Below are positions 45,831 to 54,781 of a DNA stretch of 64,000 bases, in pieces. The position numbers and the translations under genes were made by a program. The notes below the pieces were generated by a model that was not told the origin of the DNA, did no database searches, and worked only from the letters and a program-made list of their open reading frames with translations. This DNA comes from Fuerstiella marisgermanici (lineage in GTDB: Bacteria > Planctomycetota > Planctomycetia > Planctomycetales > Planctomycetaceae). The stretch spans positions 806,001-870,000 of the forward strand of contig NZ_CP017641.1 of the NCBI RefSeq assembly GCF_001983935.1, in the 5' to 3' direction. Every line of letters starts with the position of its first letter. Positions within the stretch are counted from its first letter, which is position 1.

Positions 45831-48800
45831 ATGCCTCAGTTCCCTCGCTGCCGTCCGTTCGCCGTTTTTGCTGTCGTCTGCGTCGCGTTGCTGCCTGGTG
45901 AACGCGTTCAGGCTCAAGTGGACTTCGCGACTCAAATTAAGCCGCTGTTGTCAGACCGCTGCTTCCTGTGTCATGGGCCGGATGCTGAAAACCGTCAGGC
46001 TGGCCTGAGGCTGGATTCGGAAGAAGGCGTCAAGGCTCCGCTGGAATCAGACGGCGATCTGTTTGCGGTCGTACCGGGCAAGCCGGAAGCCAGCGAACTA
46101 GTCGCTCGCATCACAACGAACGACGCCGATCTGAAAATGCCTCCCGCCGATTCCGGGCTCTTGCTTAGTAAAAGCGAACAGGATCTTTTGACGGAGTGGG
46201 TGAAGCAGGGAGCCGAGTGGAAGGGGCATTGGGCGTTCGAACCGATCGTTTCGCCGCCTCTGCCCGACGTCAAAAACGCGGAATGGTGCCGGAACCCGAT
46301 CGACCGATTCATCGTGGCAAAGCAGGAAGCCGCCGGGTTTGCTCAAAATTCGATGGCGTCGAAGGAACGGTTGATCCGTCGAGCGACCTTCGATTTGACG
46401 GGGCTGCCGCCGTCTGTGGAAGAGATTGACGAGTTTTTGGCGGACAAATCGGAAGGTGCCTTCGAACACGTTGTTGATCGCTTGCTGGCGTCCGAAAATT
46501 TTGGAGAACGCATGACGGCTGACTGGCTCGACGCCGCTCGGTATAGCGACACCTACGGCTATCAGGTGGATCGCGATCGCTTTGTCTGGCCGTGGCGCGA
46601 TTGGGTGGTCAACGCCGTCAACAGTAACATGACATACGATCGGTTTATCGTAGAGCAACTGGCGGGCGATATGTTGCCCAATGCGACTCGCGAACAAAAA
46701 CTGGCCACGACCTTCAACCGACTGCATCCGCAAAAGGTGGAAGGCGGCAGTGTGCCGGAGGAATTCCGAGTCGAGTACGTGGCCGACCGAGCTCAAACGG
46801 TGGCGACGGCGTTCATGGGATTGACTTTCGAATGTGCTCGCTGCCACGACCACAAGTACGACCCGATCTCGCAGCGCGAATATTTTCAGCTGTATTCCTT
46901 CTTCAACAACATCGACGAAGCGGGGTTGTATTCGTTCTTTACCAGTTCTGTTCCGACGCCAACGTTGCGGCTGCCGACGGACGATCAAAGCAAGCAGCTT
47001 GCCGATGCGTCTTCCAAGGTCGCGGCCGCCGAACAAGCTTTGCAGCAGCGATGGGAACAGTTGCAACAGCCGGACGTACAAAGTCAGTTGCTTAAATCTG
47101 TTGCGATGTCACCGCCGAGTCTGGAATCATTGGGCCAAGTCGCGTCATTCGATTTTGATTCCGGCAACTACGGAGCCAACAAGCTGGTCGATTCTCCTCG
47201 CGGAAAAGCCGTGAAGTTGACGGGCGATCACGCCGTGCATGTGAAGGTCGGCAATTTTGCCAGGTGGCAGCCGTTTACTGTCGCGACGTGGTTGAAGGTA
47301 CCTCAGAAGTTTGAACGCAGCGTCGTGTTTCATCGTTCACGAGCGTGGACGGATGCGGCCAGTCGCGGTTACGAATTGCTGATCGAAGATGGCAAACTTA
47401 GCGCGGCACTGATTCACTTCTGGCCAGGTAACGCCATTCGAATTGTCGCGAAGAACGAGCTGCCGATTAACGAATGGGTTCATGTTGCGATCACGTACGA
47501 TGGTTCCAGCAAGGCGGCCGGGCTAGAAATTTGGGTGAATGGGCAGGCCATCGAAACGGAGGTCGTGCGAGACAAGCTGTACAAAAACATCACAGGCGGT
47601 GGTGGCGATAACATCAATATCGGCGAACGCTTCCGCGATAAGGGCTTCGCGAAGGGGCAGGTTGACGACTTCAAAGTGTTCGACCGGGAACTCACGGCGC
47701 TGGAAGTGCAGCATCTGTTTACCGGTCAAGCAGCTAGTGAAGCGTTGTCTGCAGCTGTTGATTCGGCCACTCCTGCGGAGCCCGAACTTGTGCGATTTGC
47801 CATGGCGGTGTCGGACCCCGTCTACAAAGGACGACTCAATAATTTGCAATCGGCTCGCGAAGCTTTCGCCAAACTGCAGGACAGCGTTCAGGAAATCATG
47901 GCAATGAACGAATTGCCAACACCTCGACAGGCATACGTGCTGACTCGAGGCGCCTACGATGCTCATGGTGACCCGGTATCGTCGGATGTGCCTGCCGCGT
48001 TGCCGCCGCGAAGAGAAAACATGCCGCCGAATCGATTAGGCTTAGCAAGATGGCTCACGTCGGACGAACATCCGCTGACTGCGCGAGTTGCCGTTAACCG
48101 CTTTTGGCAGGCGTGCTTTGGGAACGGCCTGGTCCGCACTCCGGAAGACTTCGGCAGTCAGGGAATGGCGCCAACGCATCCCGAGCTTTTGGATTGGTTG
48201 GCGGACGATTTTCGTCGCCACGGTTGGGACGTAAAGCGTCTGTTGAAGCAGATGTTGATGTCAGCCACGTACCAGCAAAGCAGCGACGTTGACGCGGAGC
48301 AGCACCGCAAGGATCCGGAAAACCTGTTGCTGTCGCATGCACCCGTGTATCGGCTGACAGCGGAAATGCTGCGAGACAACGCTCTGGCCTCCAGTGGACT
48401 ATTAAAGAATCAGCTCGGCGGCGCTCCAGTGCGGCCGTACGAATTGGCAGCGTCGTTCAAGCCTTCGACTCCCGACAAAGGGGCTGGCTTGTATCGCCGC
48501 AGCCTGTACACGTACTGGAAACGAACCGCGCCCGCTCCGATGATGATGACGCTGGACGCGAACAAGCGTGAAGTTTGTCGAGTCAAACGAGAACGCACGG
48601 CGTCGCCGCTGCAGTCATTGGTCGTCATGAACGGGCCTCAGTTTGTCGAAGCAGCCCGCGCACTGGCAGACACGCTGATGCAGAAGCACGATGACGACAA
48701 TAATGCAATTTTGACGGACATGTTCCGCCGCCTTACGAGTCGTCAACCGTCAGATCACGAACGCGACGTCCTGCTGCAATTGCAGAAGTCGCAACAGGCT

Positions 48801-48947
48801 CATTTCGCCAACAACGCGGAAGAGGCGGACAAATATCTGTCCGTCGGCGACGCAAAACCTACTTCGATAGACAAAGCTCGACTGGCCGCGTGGGCCAGTG
48901 TGGCCAATACTCTGTATGCCTTTGACGAATGCATGATGAAACGATGA
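45831..48947 (+). CDS. PSCyt1-LamG-PSD1 (DUF1549/DUF1553) exported haem protein
   Basis: A 1038-aa protein. After a signal peptide (about residues 1-28) comes a planctomycete-type cytochrome c domain with one haem site, RCFLCHGPD (C44, C47, H48). A DUF1549 domain (FIVAKQEAAG, RRATFDLTGLPPSVEEID, ERMTADWLDAARYSDTYGYQ) and a conserved CARCHDHKYDPI follow. A LamG/concanavalin-like insert lies at about 435-625 (FTVATWLKVPQ, WVHVAITYDGSSKAAGLEIW). The DUF1553 domain (NRFWQACFGNGLVRTPEDFG) closes the protein. CARCH is a further C-x-x-C-H. The role is unknown but probably periplasmic carbohydrate metabolism. It is coupled to the DUF1501 gene by an ATGA overlap. Confidence 0.93.
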   Translation: MPQFPRCRPFAVFAVVCVALLPGERVQAQVDFATQIKPLLSDRCFLCHGPDAENRQAGLRLDSEEGVKAPLESDGDLFAVVPGKPEASELVARITTNDADLKMPPADSGLLLSKSEQDLLTEWVKQGAEWKGHWAFEPIVSPPLPDVKNAEWCRNPIDRFIVAKQEAAGFAQNSMASKERLIRRATFDLTGLPPSVEEIDEFLADKSEGAFEHVVDRLLASENFGERMTADWLDAARYSDTYGYQVDRDRFVWPWRDWVVNAVNSNMTYDRFIVEQLAGDMLPNATREQKLATTFNRLHPQKVEGGSVPEEFRVEYVADRAQTVATAFMGLTFECARCHDHKYDPISQREYFQLYSFFNNIDEAGLYSFFTSSVPTPTLRLPTDDQSKQLADASSKVAAAEQALQQRWEQLQQPDVQSQLLKSVAMSPPSLESLGQVASFDFDSGNYGANKLVDSPRGKAVKLTGDHAVHVKVGNFARWQPFTVATWLKVPQKFERSVVFHRSRAWTDAASRGYELLIEDGKLSAALIHFWPGNAIRIVAKNELPINEWVHVAITYDGSSKAAGLEIWVNGQAIETEVVRDKLYKNITGGGGDNINIGERFRDKGFAKGQVDDFKVFDRELTALEVQHLFTGQAASEALSAAVDSATPAEPELVRFAMAVSDPVYKGRLNNLQSAREAFAKLQDSVQEIMAMNELPTPRQAYVLTRGAYDAHGDPVSSDVPAALPPRRENMPPNRLGLARWLTSDEHPLTARVAVNRFWQACFGNGLVRTPEDFGSQGMAPTHPELLDWLADDFRRHGWDVKRLLKQMLMSATYQQSSDVDAEQHRKDPENLLLSHAPVYRLTAEMLRDNALASSGLLKNQLGGAPVRPYELAASFKPSTPDKGAGLYRRSLYTYWKRTAPAPMMMTLDANKREVCRVKRERTASPLQSLVVMNGPQFVEAARALADTLMQKHDDDNNAILTDMFRRLTSRQPSDHERDVLLQLQKSQQAHFANNAEEADKYLSVGDAKPTSIDKARLAAWASVANTLYAFDECMMKR

Positions 48948-50389
48948 ATAATCTGTCAACAAACCTTTGCACCGGATTCGCCAATGGCCGTTCCATGTCG
49001 CGCCGCGACGTGCTGCAGAACTTCGGCATGGGACTGGGGGGTATCGCGCTGGCAGATATGCTGACGTCGCAGGCTGGCGGGTCGGAGACGGCGACCAACG
49101 TTCAGTTGCCGCGGAAAGCCAAGCGAGTCATCTACTTATTCCAGAGTGGCGGGCCGTCACAAATGGATCTGTACGATTACAAGCCGTTGCTGAATCAGAA
49201 GCAGGGTGAAGAGCTTCCGGAAGAAGTCAGGAAAGGGCAGCGTCTAACGGGGATGAGCGGCAATCAGTCGTCGTTGCCGCTGGTTGGGTCGCCTTTCAAA
49301 TTTGAGCAGCATGGTGACAGCGGTGCATGGTTCAGTGACCGGCTGCCTCACCTTGCGGAGATCGCCGACGATCTGTGCTTTGTGAAGTCTATGCACACTC
49401 CGGCGATCAACCACGGCCCCGGCGTGACGTTTATGCAAACGGGTAGTCAGTTTCCCGGTCGGCCCAGCATGGGAGCCTGGCTGGACTACGGTTTGGGCAC
49501 CGAGAATAACAATCTGCCTTCGTTTGTTGTGATGGTCACGAAGGATAAAGGCGGCCAGCCGCTGGTGTCTCGCCTGTGGGGCAGCGGCTTTCTGCCGTCA
49601 CGTCATCAAGGCGTTCGGTTCCGAGCGGGCGACGAACCGGTGCTGTATGTCAACAACCCGGCGGGCCTGAGTTCCGGCAGCAAACGAAGAATGCTGGACG
49701 CGCTGAACGAACTGCACACAGCTCAAACCGCCAACCGAGTGGACCCGGTCCTGGAAACAGAGATCGCTCAACACGAACTCGCGTTTCGCATGCAGACATC
49801 GATTCCTCAAGTGACCGACGTGTCGTCCGAGCCGGACCACATTTTCAAGATGTATGGCGACGACGCGAAGACGCCCGGAACGTTCGCCGCCAACTGTCTG
49901 TTGGCTCGACGACTGTGCGAACAGGGAGTGCGTTTTATTCAGTTGTACCATCCGGGCTGGGACCAGCATGGCGGACTGCCCGGCGGAATCAGCAATCAGT
50001 GCAAACAAACCGATCAGGCATCGGCCGCGTTGGTGATGGATCTCAAACATCGAGGCCTTCTGGACGACACGCTGGTGTTTTGGGGCGGTGAATTCGGCCG
50101 CACAAATTATTGTCAGGGCCACTTATCGAAGAACTTTGGCCGTGATCATCATCCTCGCTGCTTCACCATGTGGTTCGCAGGCGGCGGCATCCGTCCCGGG
50201 ACAACATACGGCGAAACTGACGACTGGTGCTACAACGTGGCAACGAACCCAGTATCCGTTCACGACCTACACGCGACGTTGCTGCATTTGCTGGGCATCG
50301 ACCACAAAAAGCTAACCTACCGCTATCAGGGCCGCCGCTTCAGACTGACGGACGTGCACGGCGAAGTGATTGAAGACGTGCTCGCGTAG
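48944..50389 (+). CDS. DUF1501 protein with Tat-like signal
   Basis: A 481-aa protein from the ATG at 48944, whose ATGA overlaps the stop of the preceding gene. An earlier in-frame ATG at 48929 is less likely. The N-terminus has a twin-arginine-type motif (MSRRDVLQNFGMGLGGIALA). DUF1501 is a sulfatase/alkaline-phosphatase-fold family: VIYLFQSGGPSQMDLYDYKP, HTPAINHGPGVTFMQTGSQF, LYHPGWDQHGGLPGG, VFWGGEFGRTNYC and GRDHHPRCFTMW. PSD1-DUF1501 pairs are a hallmark of planctomycetes. Their reaction is not known to me. Confidence 0.93.
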   Translation: MNNLSTNLCTGFANGRSMSRRDVLQNFGMGLGGIALADMLTSQAGGSETATNVQLPRKAKRVIYLFQSGGPSQMDLYDYKPLLNQKQGEELPEEVRKGQRLTGMSGNQSSLPLVGSPFKFEQHGDSGAWFSDRLPHLAEIADDLCFVKSMHTPAINHGPGVTFMQTGSQFPGRPSMGAWLDYGLGTENNNLPSFVVMVTKDKGGQPLVSRLWGSGFLPSRHQGVRFRAGDEPVLYVNNPAGLSSGSKRRMLDALNELHTAQTANRVDPVLETEIAQHELAFRMQTSIPQVTDVSSEPDHIFKMYGDDAKTPGTFAANCLLARRLCEQGVRFIQLYHPGWDQHGGLPGGISNQCKQTDQASAALVMDLKHRGLLDDTLVFWGGEFGRTNYCQGHLSKNFGRDHHPRCFTMWFAGGGIRPGTTYGETDDWCYNVATNPVSVHDLHATLLHLLGIDHKKLTYRYQGRRFRLTDVHGEVIEDVLA

Positions 50390-50545
50390 AAACAGTCTGA
50401 TGAACGGTGCCGGTTGTATCTCAACACCGCACCGATTTCGTGGGTGGCTCGGTAGTTTGATGCTGAACCACAGCCACACGCAAGTTTGCAACAAGCCGGG
50501 CTCGTCGCGATCAGTAGATCCTGTTGCTTTTCTGCTTCACGCGCC

Positions 50546-51712
50546 TCACGACGGCTTAGCAGAGTTGGCTTCGGTATCGATTGGCAGTACGGCGATAAAG
50601 CGATTGCCGGTGTCCAGGGTTTCCTGAGTCAGGATGCCATTATGCATTCGGACAATTTGCCAGCAGTGACACAGGCCGAAACCCAGGCCGCGTCCCGCCT
50701 GGCGGCCGGAATAGAACGGATCAAACAGATGTCGACGGATTTCCACCGGGATCTCAGGCCCATTGTCCGTCACAGAAACGCTGGCCGCGTAGGACGCTTC
50801 ACGCCGAATTTCCACCGTCACGTGACCACCGCCTTCAAGATTCTGCACGGCCTCACAAGCGTTGCGGATGAGGTGTGCAATTAGCGTTGAAAGCTGAGCC
50901 TGGTCGCCGAAGGCCAGAATGTCTTCGTGAGAGGCCGTTACCGTGATGATGCGACCGAATGTTGCATTCAGGTTGGATACGATTTTCTTCGTGATGCCGA
51001 CCAGACCGCACTGAGAAAATTCAGGCTGTGGCGGGCGAGCGAACAGCATGGTGTCGCCGATCATGTCGCGGATTCGCCAGGCCTGAGCTCCGATGGTTTC
51101 GAGCGCCTGCCGATGGTCGGCTCGATCTTCACGTTTCAGCAGCAGCTGAGTCTGGCCGATAATGCTGCCCAGCGGGTTGTTGATTTCATGGCCGGCACCG
51201 GCAGCGAACTCCGCCATGGCTTCCATGTGTTCGGGATTCGCGAAGGACGTGATCGGCGTCGTCCAGCGAGACAGCAGCTTGCGGCTAAGATCCTGGATTA
51301 ATTCGATGCGTTCTTCGTCAACGGTCGCTTCGTCGACATTCACCAGCACCACCGAAAAGTGTTCCGGCCAGCACAGGATCAGGTTCGGATCTTCAATCGA
51401 ACACGGACCGCCCTTTGAGTACAGCCGCTCCGGCCGCATCAGCATGGCGAAACCGGCGGTCTCACGCCCAACGTAGATCGTCAGGTGACTGTCTTCGCGC
51501 TGGCCATGAGCCACGATGCAGGAGGTCGTGGAATCGAAAACGGCCACAGAAACGCGGTCGGCTCCGACGAAATTCATCCACGCCGCCGCGCAGGCCAGCG
51601 CGGCGTCTTCAGCGGTCGAAGGAGAGACCAGAGCCTGCAGGATCTCCAGATCCCAGTCTTCCTGGTCACTGTCATCCGGCCCTGTGAACGAGCTTCGATT
51701 GTTGGCGCTCAT
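50546..51712 (-). CDS. Sensor histidine kinase
   Basis: A 388-aa protein from the ATG at 51712, with a possible GTG at 51730. The N-terminal ~170 residues look like a GAF-type sensor without membrane helices. A HisKA box follows (FAAGAGHEINNPLGSIIGQ, with the phospho-accepting His in GHEINNPL). An HATPase_c domain has the N box LIRNACEAVQ, G1 VTDNGPEIP, F box FDPFYSG and G2 GRGLGFGLCHCW. It is a soluble kinase, located after an HTH-REC gene on the same strand. A terminator separates the two, so they may not be co-transcribed. Confidence 0.92.
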   Translation of the reverse strand: MSANNRSSFTGPDDSDQEDWDLEILQALVSPSTAEDAALACAAAWMNFVGADRVSVAVFDSTTSCIVAHGQREDSHLTIYVGRETAGFAMLMRPERLYSKGGPCSIEDPNLILCWPEHFSVVLVNVDEATVDEERIELIQDLSRKLLSRWTTPITSFANPEHMEAMAEFAAGAGHEINNPLGSIIGQTQLLLKREDRADHRQALETIGAQAWRIRDMIGDTMLFARPPQPEFSQCGLVGITKKIVSNLNATFGRIITVTASHEDILAFGDQAQLSTLIAHLIRNACEAVQNLEGGGHVTVEIRREASYAASVSVTDNGPEIPVEIRRHLFDPFYSGRQAGRGLGFGLCHCWQIVRMHNGILTQETLDTGNRFIAVLPIDTEANSAKPS

Positions 51713-51745
51713 ACAAGCCGGACTCGACACATACCTAAATAAAAA

Positions 51746-51771
51746 CAGCGGTCACCCCAAGGCGACCGCTG
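51746..51771 (-). terminator. Rho-independent terminator after the HTH-REC gene
   Basis: An 8-bp stem (CAGCGGTC / GACCGCTG) with a partly paired 10-nt loop. On the minus strand it is followed by TTTTTATTTA. It lies 30 bases past the HTH-REC stop (51801) and before the kinase start. Confidence 0.75.
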
Positions 51772-51800
51772 GAAAATCCGTACTGCTTCTGTACCAAATC

Positions 51801-52379
51801 CTATGCCGTCAGTTGCTCGATGTCCAGCAGACGACAGATCCGCTCGATCAACGCATCGACCTCAAACGGCTTCTGCATGAAATGATCGGCTCCGGAATCC
51901 TTCAGGTCCTGGATCTTGTCCTGTTCAACCATTCCACTGATGCAAATGATACGGACGTCATCCAATGCTGAATCGCTGCGGACTCGCTGACACACTTCTT
52001 TACCGTTGATGTCCGGCAGCATCACATCCAGAACGATAATGTCCGGATGATACTCTTTTACCATCATGCCCGCGTCAAAGCCGTTGTTGGCCATTCGCGT
52101 TTCGAACCGACCGTCCGCCTCAAGGGCGTCGACGATCAATTCCACCAATTCTTCATCGTCGTCCACAATCAGCGCCTTGCGTTTACCGCTTTCCAGCGCG
52201 TCTGTGGGGATCCCGTTATCCTTCATAAACTTATAAAGAATGTCGCGAGGAATGCGACGAAAACGAGAACCTGGTACCCGAAATCCTTTGAGCTGACCGG
52301 AGTCAAAGCAGCGAATAATAGTCTGCTGGCTTACCTTGCAGATTTTCGCGGCTTCTCCTGTCGTAAAGACTGTCTTCAT
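51801..52379 (-). CDS. Excisionase-type HTH fused to a response-regulator receiver domain
   Basis: A 192-aa protein. Residues 1-55 are a MerR/excisionase-like DNA-binding domain (TTGEAAKICKVSQQTIIRCF, then SGQLKGFRVPGSRFRRI). Residues 68-188 are a receiver domain with the acidic pair in LIVDDDEE, the phospho-acceptor Asp118 in IIVLDVMLP, the switch Ser in CISGM and the conserved Lys in FMQKPF. The DNA-binding part is N-terminal, the reverse of the usual response-regulator order. The kinase gene downstream is the likely partner by position, though not proven. Confidence 0.92.
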   Translation of the reverse strand: MKTVFTTGEAAKICKVSQQTIIRCFDSGQLKGFRVPGSRFRRIPRDILYKFMKDNGIPTDALESGKRKALIVDDDEELVELIVDALEADGRFETRMANNGFDAGMMVKEYHPDIIVLDVMLPDINGKEVCQRVRSDSALDDVRIICISGMVEQDKIQDLKDSGADHFMQKPFEVDALIERICRLLDIEQLTA

Positions 52380-52781
52380 GCTTCACAATCCGTTCTGTGA
52401 TGAGCGATGACCTGCCTTGCGGCAGTTGTGCAAATCCGACCCCGGTCGGATACCATCCGTGTATCGCCAGGAACAAAAAAAGTTCGACCCAAAGTAACAG
52501 CTAGTCCAACACCCGGACGTCACTGCTCGTGTGGACAATCAAACTGTCGAACCTCGCCAGACCAACTGACTCATGGTAGTCCCCCTAGCTTTCTTGTTCC
52601 TCAACACCGCCGATTGTATCTAAACCGGGAAGTCGGTCAACGGCAGTTTGGTGCTGTAGTCCACCCGGTTTAACTCACTTGCAGAAACTGCTGAAAGTCG
52701 CCCATTTGGAGTTTGGCAAGACGGGCAGCTTCGGCGATTCCCGCGTCTGGGGCGAACCTCAACCGCTTTCTGTAAAACAGG
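52380..52781. other. 402-bp spacer between mnmG and the HTH-REC gene
   Basis: No gene is supported. It should contain the minus-strand promoter of the HTH-REC gene and the 3' end region of mnmG. I find no clear terminator or operator. Confidence 0.45.
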
Positions 52782-54626
52782 TTACGGCGAGACCGAAGTC
52801 GCACGGTCGGACGGGTCGCTGTTCTTCAGATACATCATCAAAACTGCGATGTCCGCCGGAGTGATGCCGCTTACCCGGCTCGCCTGACCAACGGTGGACG
52901 GACTTATTTTGCTTAATTTCTCACGCGCTTCGTGGCGAAGTTGTGGCACGCCGGTGAATTGGAACGAATCAGGGATCCGAATACTGTCGACTTTCTGCAG
53001 CTTCGCAATTTCGCCCTCCTGCCGCCGGATATAGCCCGCATATTTGACTTCTATCTCCGCGTGCTGCGTGCAGCGTTCGGGCAGCCCCATTTCGGCAAGC
53101 TGCGGACAGTATTCTTCCAACGTGTGCCACGTTGTTTCCGGGCGACGTAACCATTCGCTCAGCGATTTGCCACGATAGCGGAGCGTTTCGACGGCAGCGA
53201 GCGCTCGCTGAACTTCGGCTTCGTACGTAAGAAAGGCCTGCTTTCGCGTTTCGTCGACGGTGCCGAGTTCGATTCCGAGTGGCGTGAGTCGCCGGTCTGC
53301 GTTGTCCTGCCTTAACAGCATCCGGTATTCGGCTCGAGACGTGAACATCCGATACGGTTCATCCACGCCTTTGGTGACGAGGTCGTCAATGAGCACTCCC
53401 AGATACGCCTGGTTTCTGTCCAGTACGAATTCGCTGCCGTCGCGGATTTTGAGAGCTGCGTTGATCCCGGCCAGTAAGCCCTGTCCGGCCGCTTCTTCGT
53501 AACCCGTCGTGCCATTTAATTGGCCGGCAAAGTACAAGCCTTCAACCTTGCGAGTTTCCATCGTAGGGAACAGTTGCGTTGGCGGTGCAAAGTCGTATTC
53601 GACGGCGTAACCGAATCGCATGATGTCGGCGTTTTCCAAGCCGGGGATTAATCGGATCATGCCGTCCTGAACGTCGCGCGGAAGGCTGGTCGAAATCCCG
53701 TTGCAGTAGTATTCCAGAGTGTTCCGGCCTTCTGGTTCCAGAAAAATCTGGTGCGATTGCTTTTCGGCGAAACGAACCACCTTGTCTTCAATGGACGGGC
53801 AGTATCGTGGACCGGTCGATTCGATCTGACCGGAATACATGGGAGACCGCGACAGGTTGGCTTTGATCAAATCGTGTACTGCGGGCGTCGTTTCTGTCAG
53901 GTGACAGGGGATTTGTTCCTGTTCGATCCGTTCAGTCATGTACGAAAACGGCTGAGGTATTTCGTCGCCCGGCTGTTCTTCGCATTTCGAAAAATCGATC
54001 GTGCGACCGTTGATACGAGCTGGAGTGCCGGTCTTGAATCGCTGGAGTTCGAAGCCGAGTTGCAGCAATTCGCCCGACATACCGTGAGCCGCTTTTTCGC
54101 CCGCTCGCCCACCTTCCGTTTGCGTTTCGCCCGTGTGCATGATCGCTTTCAGGAAGGTGCCGGTTGTCAGGATGACGGCCTTCGCAGAATACACGACGCC
54201 TCCGGCAGCTCGCACGCCGACCACTTTGCCGTCGGCCGTTTCCAGCCCTTCGATCAATTCCTGACGCAGACTCAGATTCGGCTGCTGCTCGACTCGCCAC
54301 TTCATTTCGAACTGGTAGCCCTTTTTGTCCGCCTGAGCTCGCGGGCTGTGCATCGCCGGGCCTTTGCCGCTGTTCAGCATTCGAAACTGAATGCCGGTGG
54401 CGTCGATGACCTTTCCCATTTCGCCGCCCAAAGCGTCGATTTCACGGACAATCTGCCCCTTTGCGACGCCGCCAATCGCAGGATTGCAGCTCATTTGAGC
54501 CACCGTATCGCAGCTCATCGTCAGCAAGGCCGTCTTGGCGCCAAGTCGAGCCGCCGCCAGGGCAGCCTCCACTCCGGCATGGCCGGCACCGACGACAACA
54601 ACGTCAAATTCGTAGGGGGAATTCAT
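52782..54626 (-). CDS. mnmG: tRNA uridine-5-carboxymethylaminomethyl modification enzyme MnmG
   Basis: A 614-aa FAD-dependent enzyme that modifies the wobble uridine of certain tRNAs together with MnmE. It shows VVVVGAGHAGVEAALAAARL, CNPAIGGVAKGQIVREIDAL, the GidA signature GTPARINGRTIDFS, PRYCPSIEDKVVRF and the C-terminal TSRAEYRMLLRQDNADRRLT. The helical C-terminal domain ends in GITPADIAVLMMYL. Length is normal. MnmE is not encoded nearby. Confidence 0.97.
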   Translation of the reverse strand: MNSPYEFDVVVVGAGHAGVEAALAAARLGAKTALLTMSCDTVAQMSCNPAIGGVAKGQIVREIDALGGEMGKVIDATGIQFRMLNSGKGPAMHSPRAQADKKGYQFEMKWRVEQQPNLSLRQELIEGLETADGKVVGVRAAGGVVYSAKAVILTTGTFLKAIMHTGETQTEGGRAGEKAAHGMSGELLQLGFELQRFKTGTPARINGRTIDFSKCEEQPGDEIPQPFSYMTERIEQEQIPCHLTETTPAVHDLIKANLSRSPMYSGQIESTGPRYCPSIEDKVVRFAEKQSHQIFLEPEGRNTLEYYCNGISTSLPRDVQDGMIRLIPGLENADIMRFGYAVEYDFAPPTQLFPTMETRKVEGLYFAGQLNGTTGYEEAAGQGLLAGINAALKIRDGSEFVLDRNQAYLGVLIDDLVTKGVDEPYRMFTSRAEYRMLLRQDNADRRLTPLGIELGTVDETRKQAFLTYEAEVQRALAAVETLRYRGKSLSEWLRRPETTWHTLEEYCPQLAEMGLPERCTQHAEIEVKYAGYIRRQEGEIAKLQKVDSIRIPDSFQFTGVPQLRHEAREKLSKISPSTVGQASRVSGITPADIAVLMMYLKNSDPSDRATSVSP

Positions 54627-54781
54627 TAGGCAAACAGTTTTCGTAGTTCAGACGTTCAATCACTGCGGGCGGACAGGCCGTCCCATCGCGCAGAGTGAGA
54701 TCATACGGATCTGCGAAATGAGTTACCGATGCGTAAGCCTGACTTTTCGCAGAACCCGCCTTCTTTTGCACCAACTTACCA

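Noticed and set aside
46098-47081. A 327-codon minus-strand frame inside the PSD1 gene
   Set aside because: Antisense shadow with Arg/His/Gln-rich translation and no domain.
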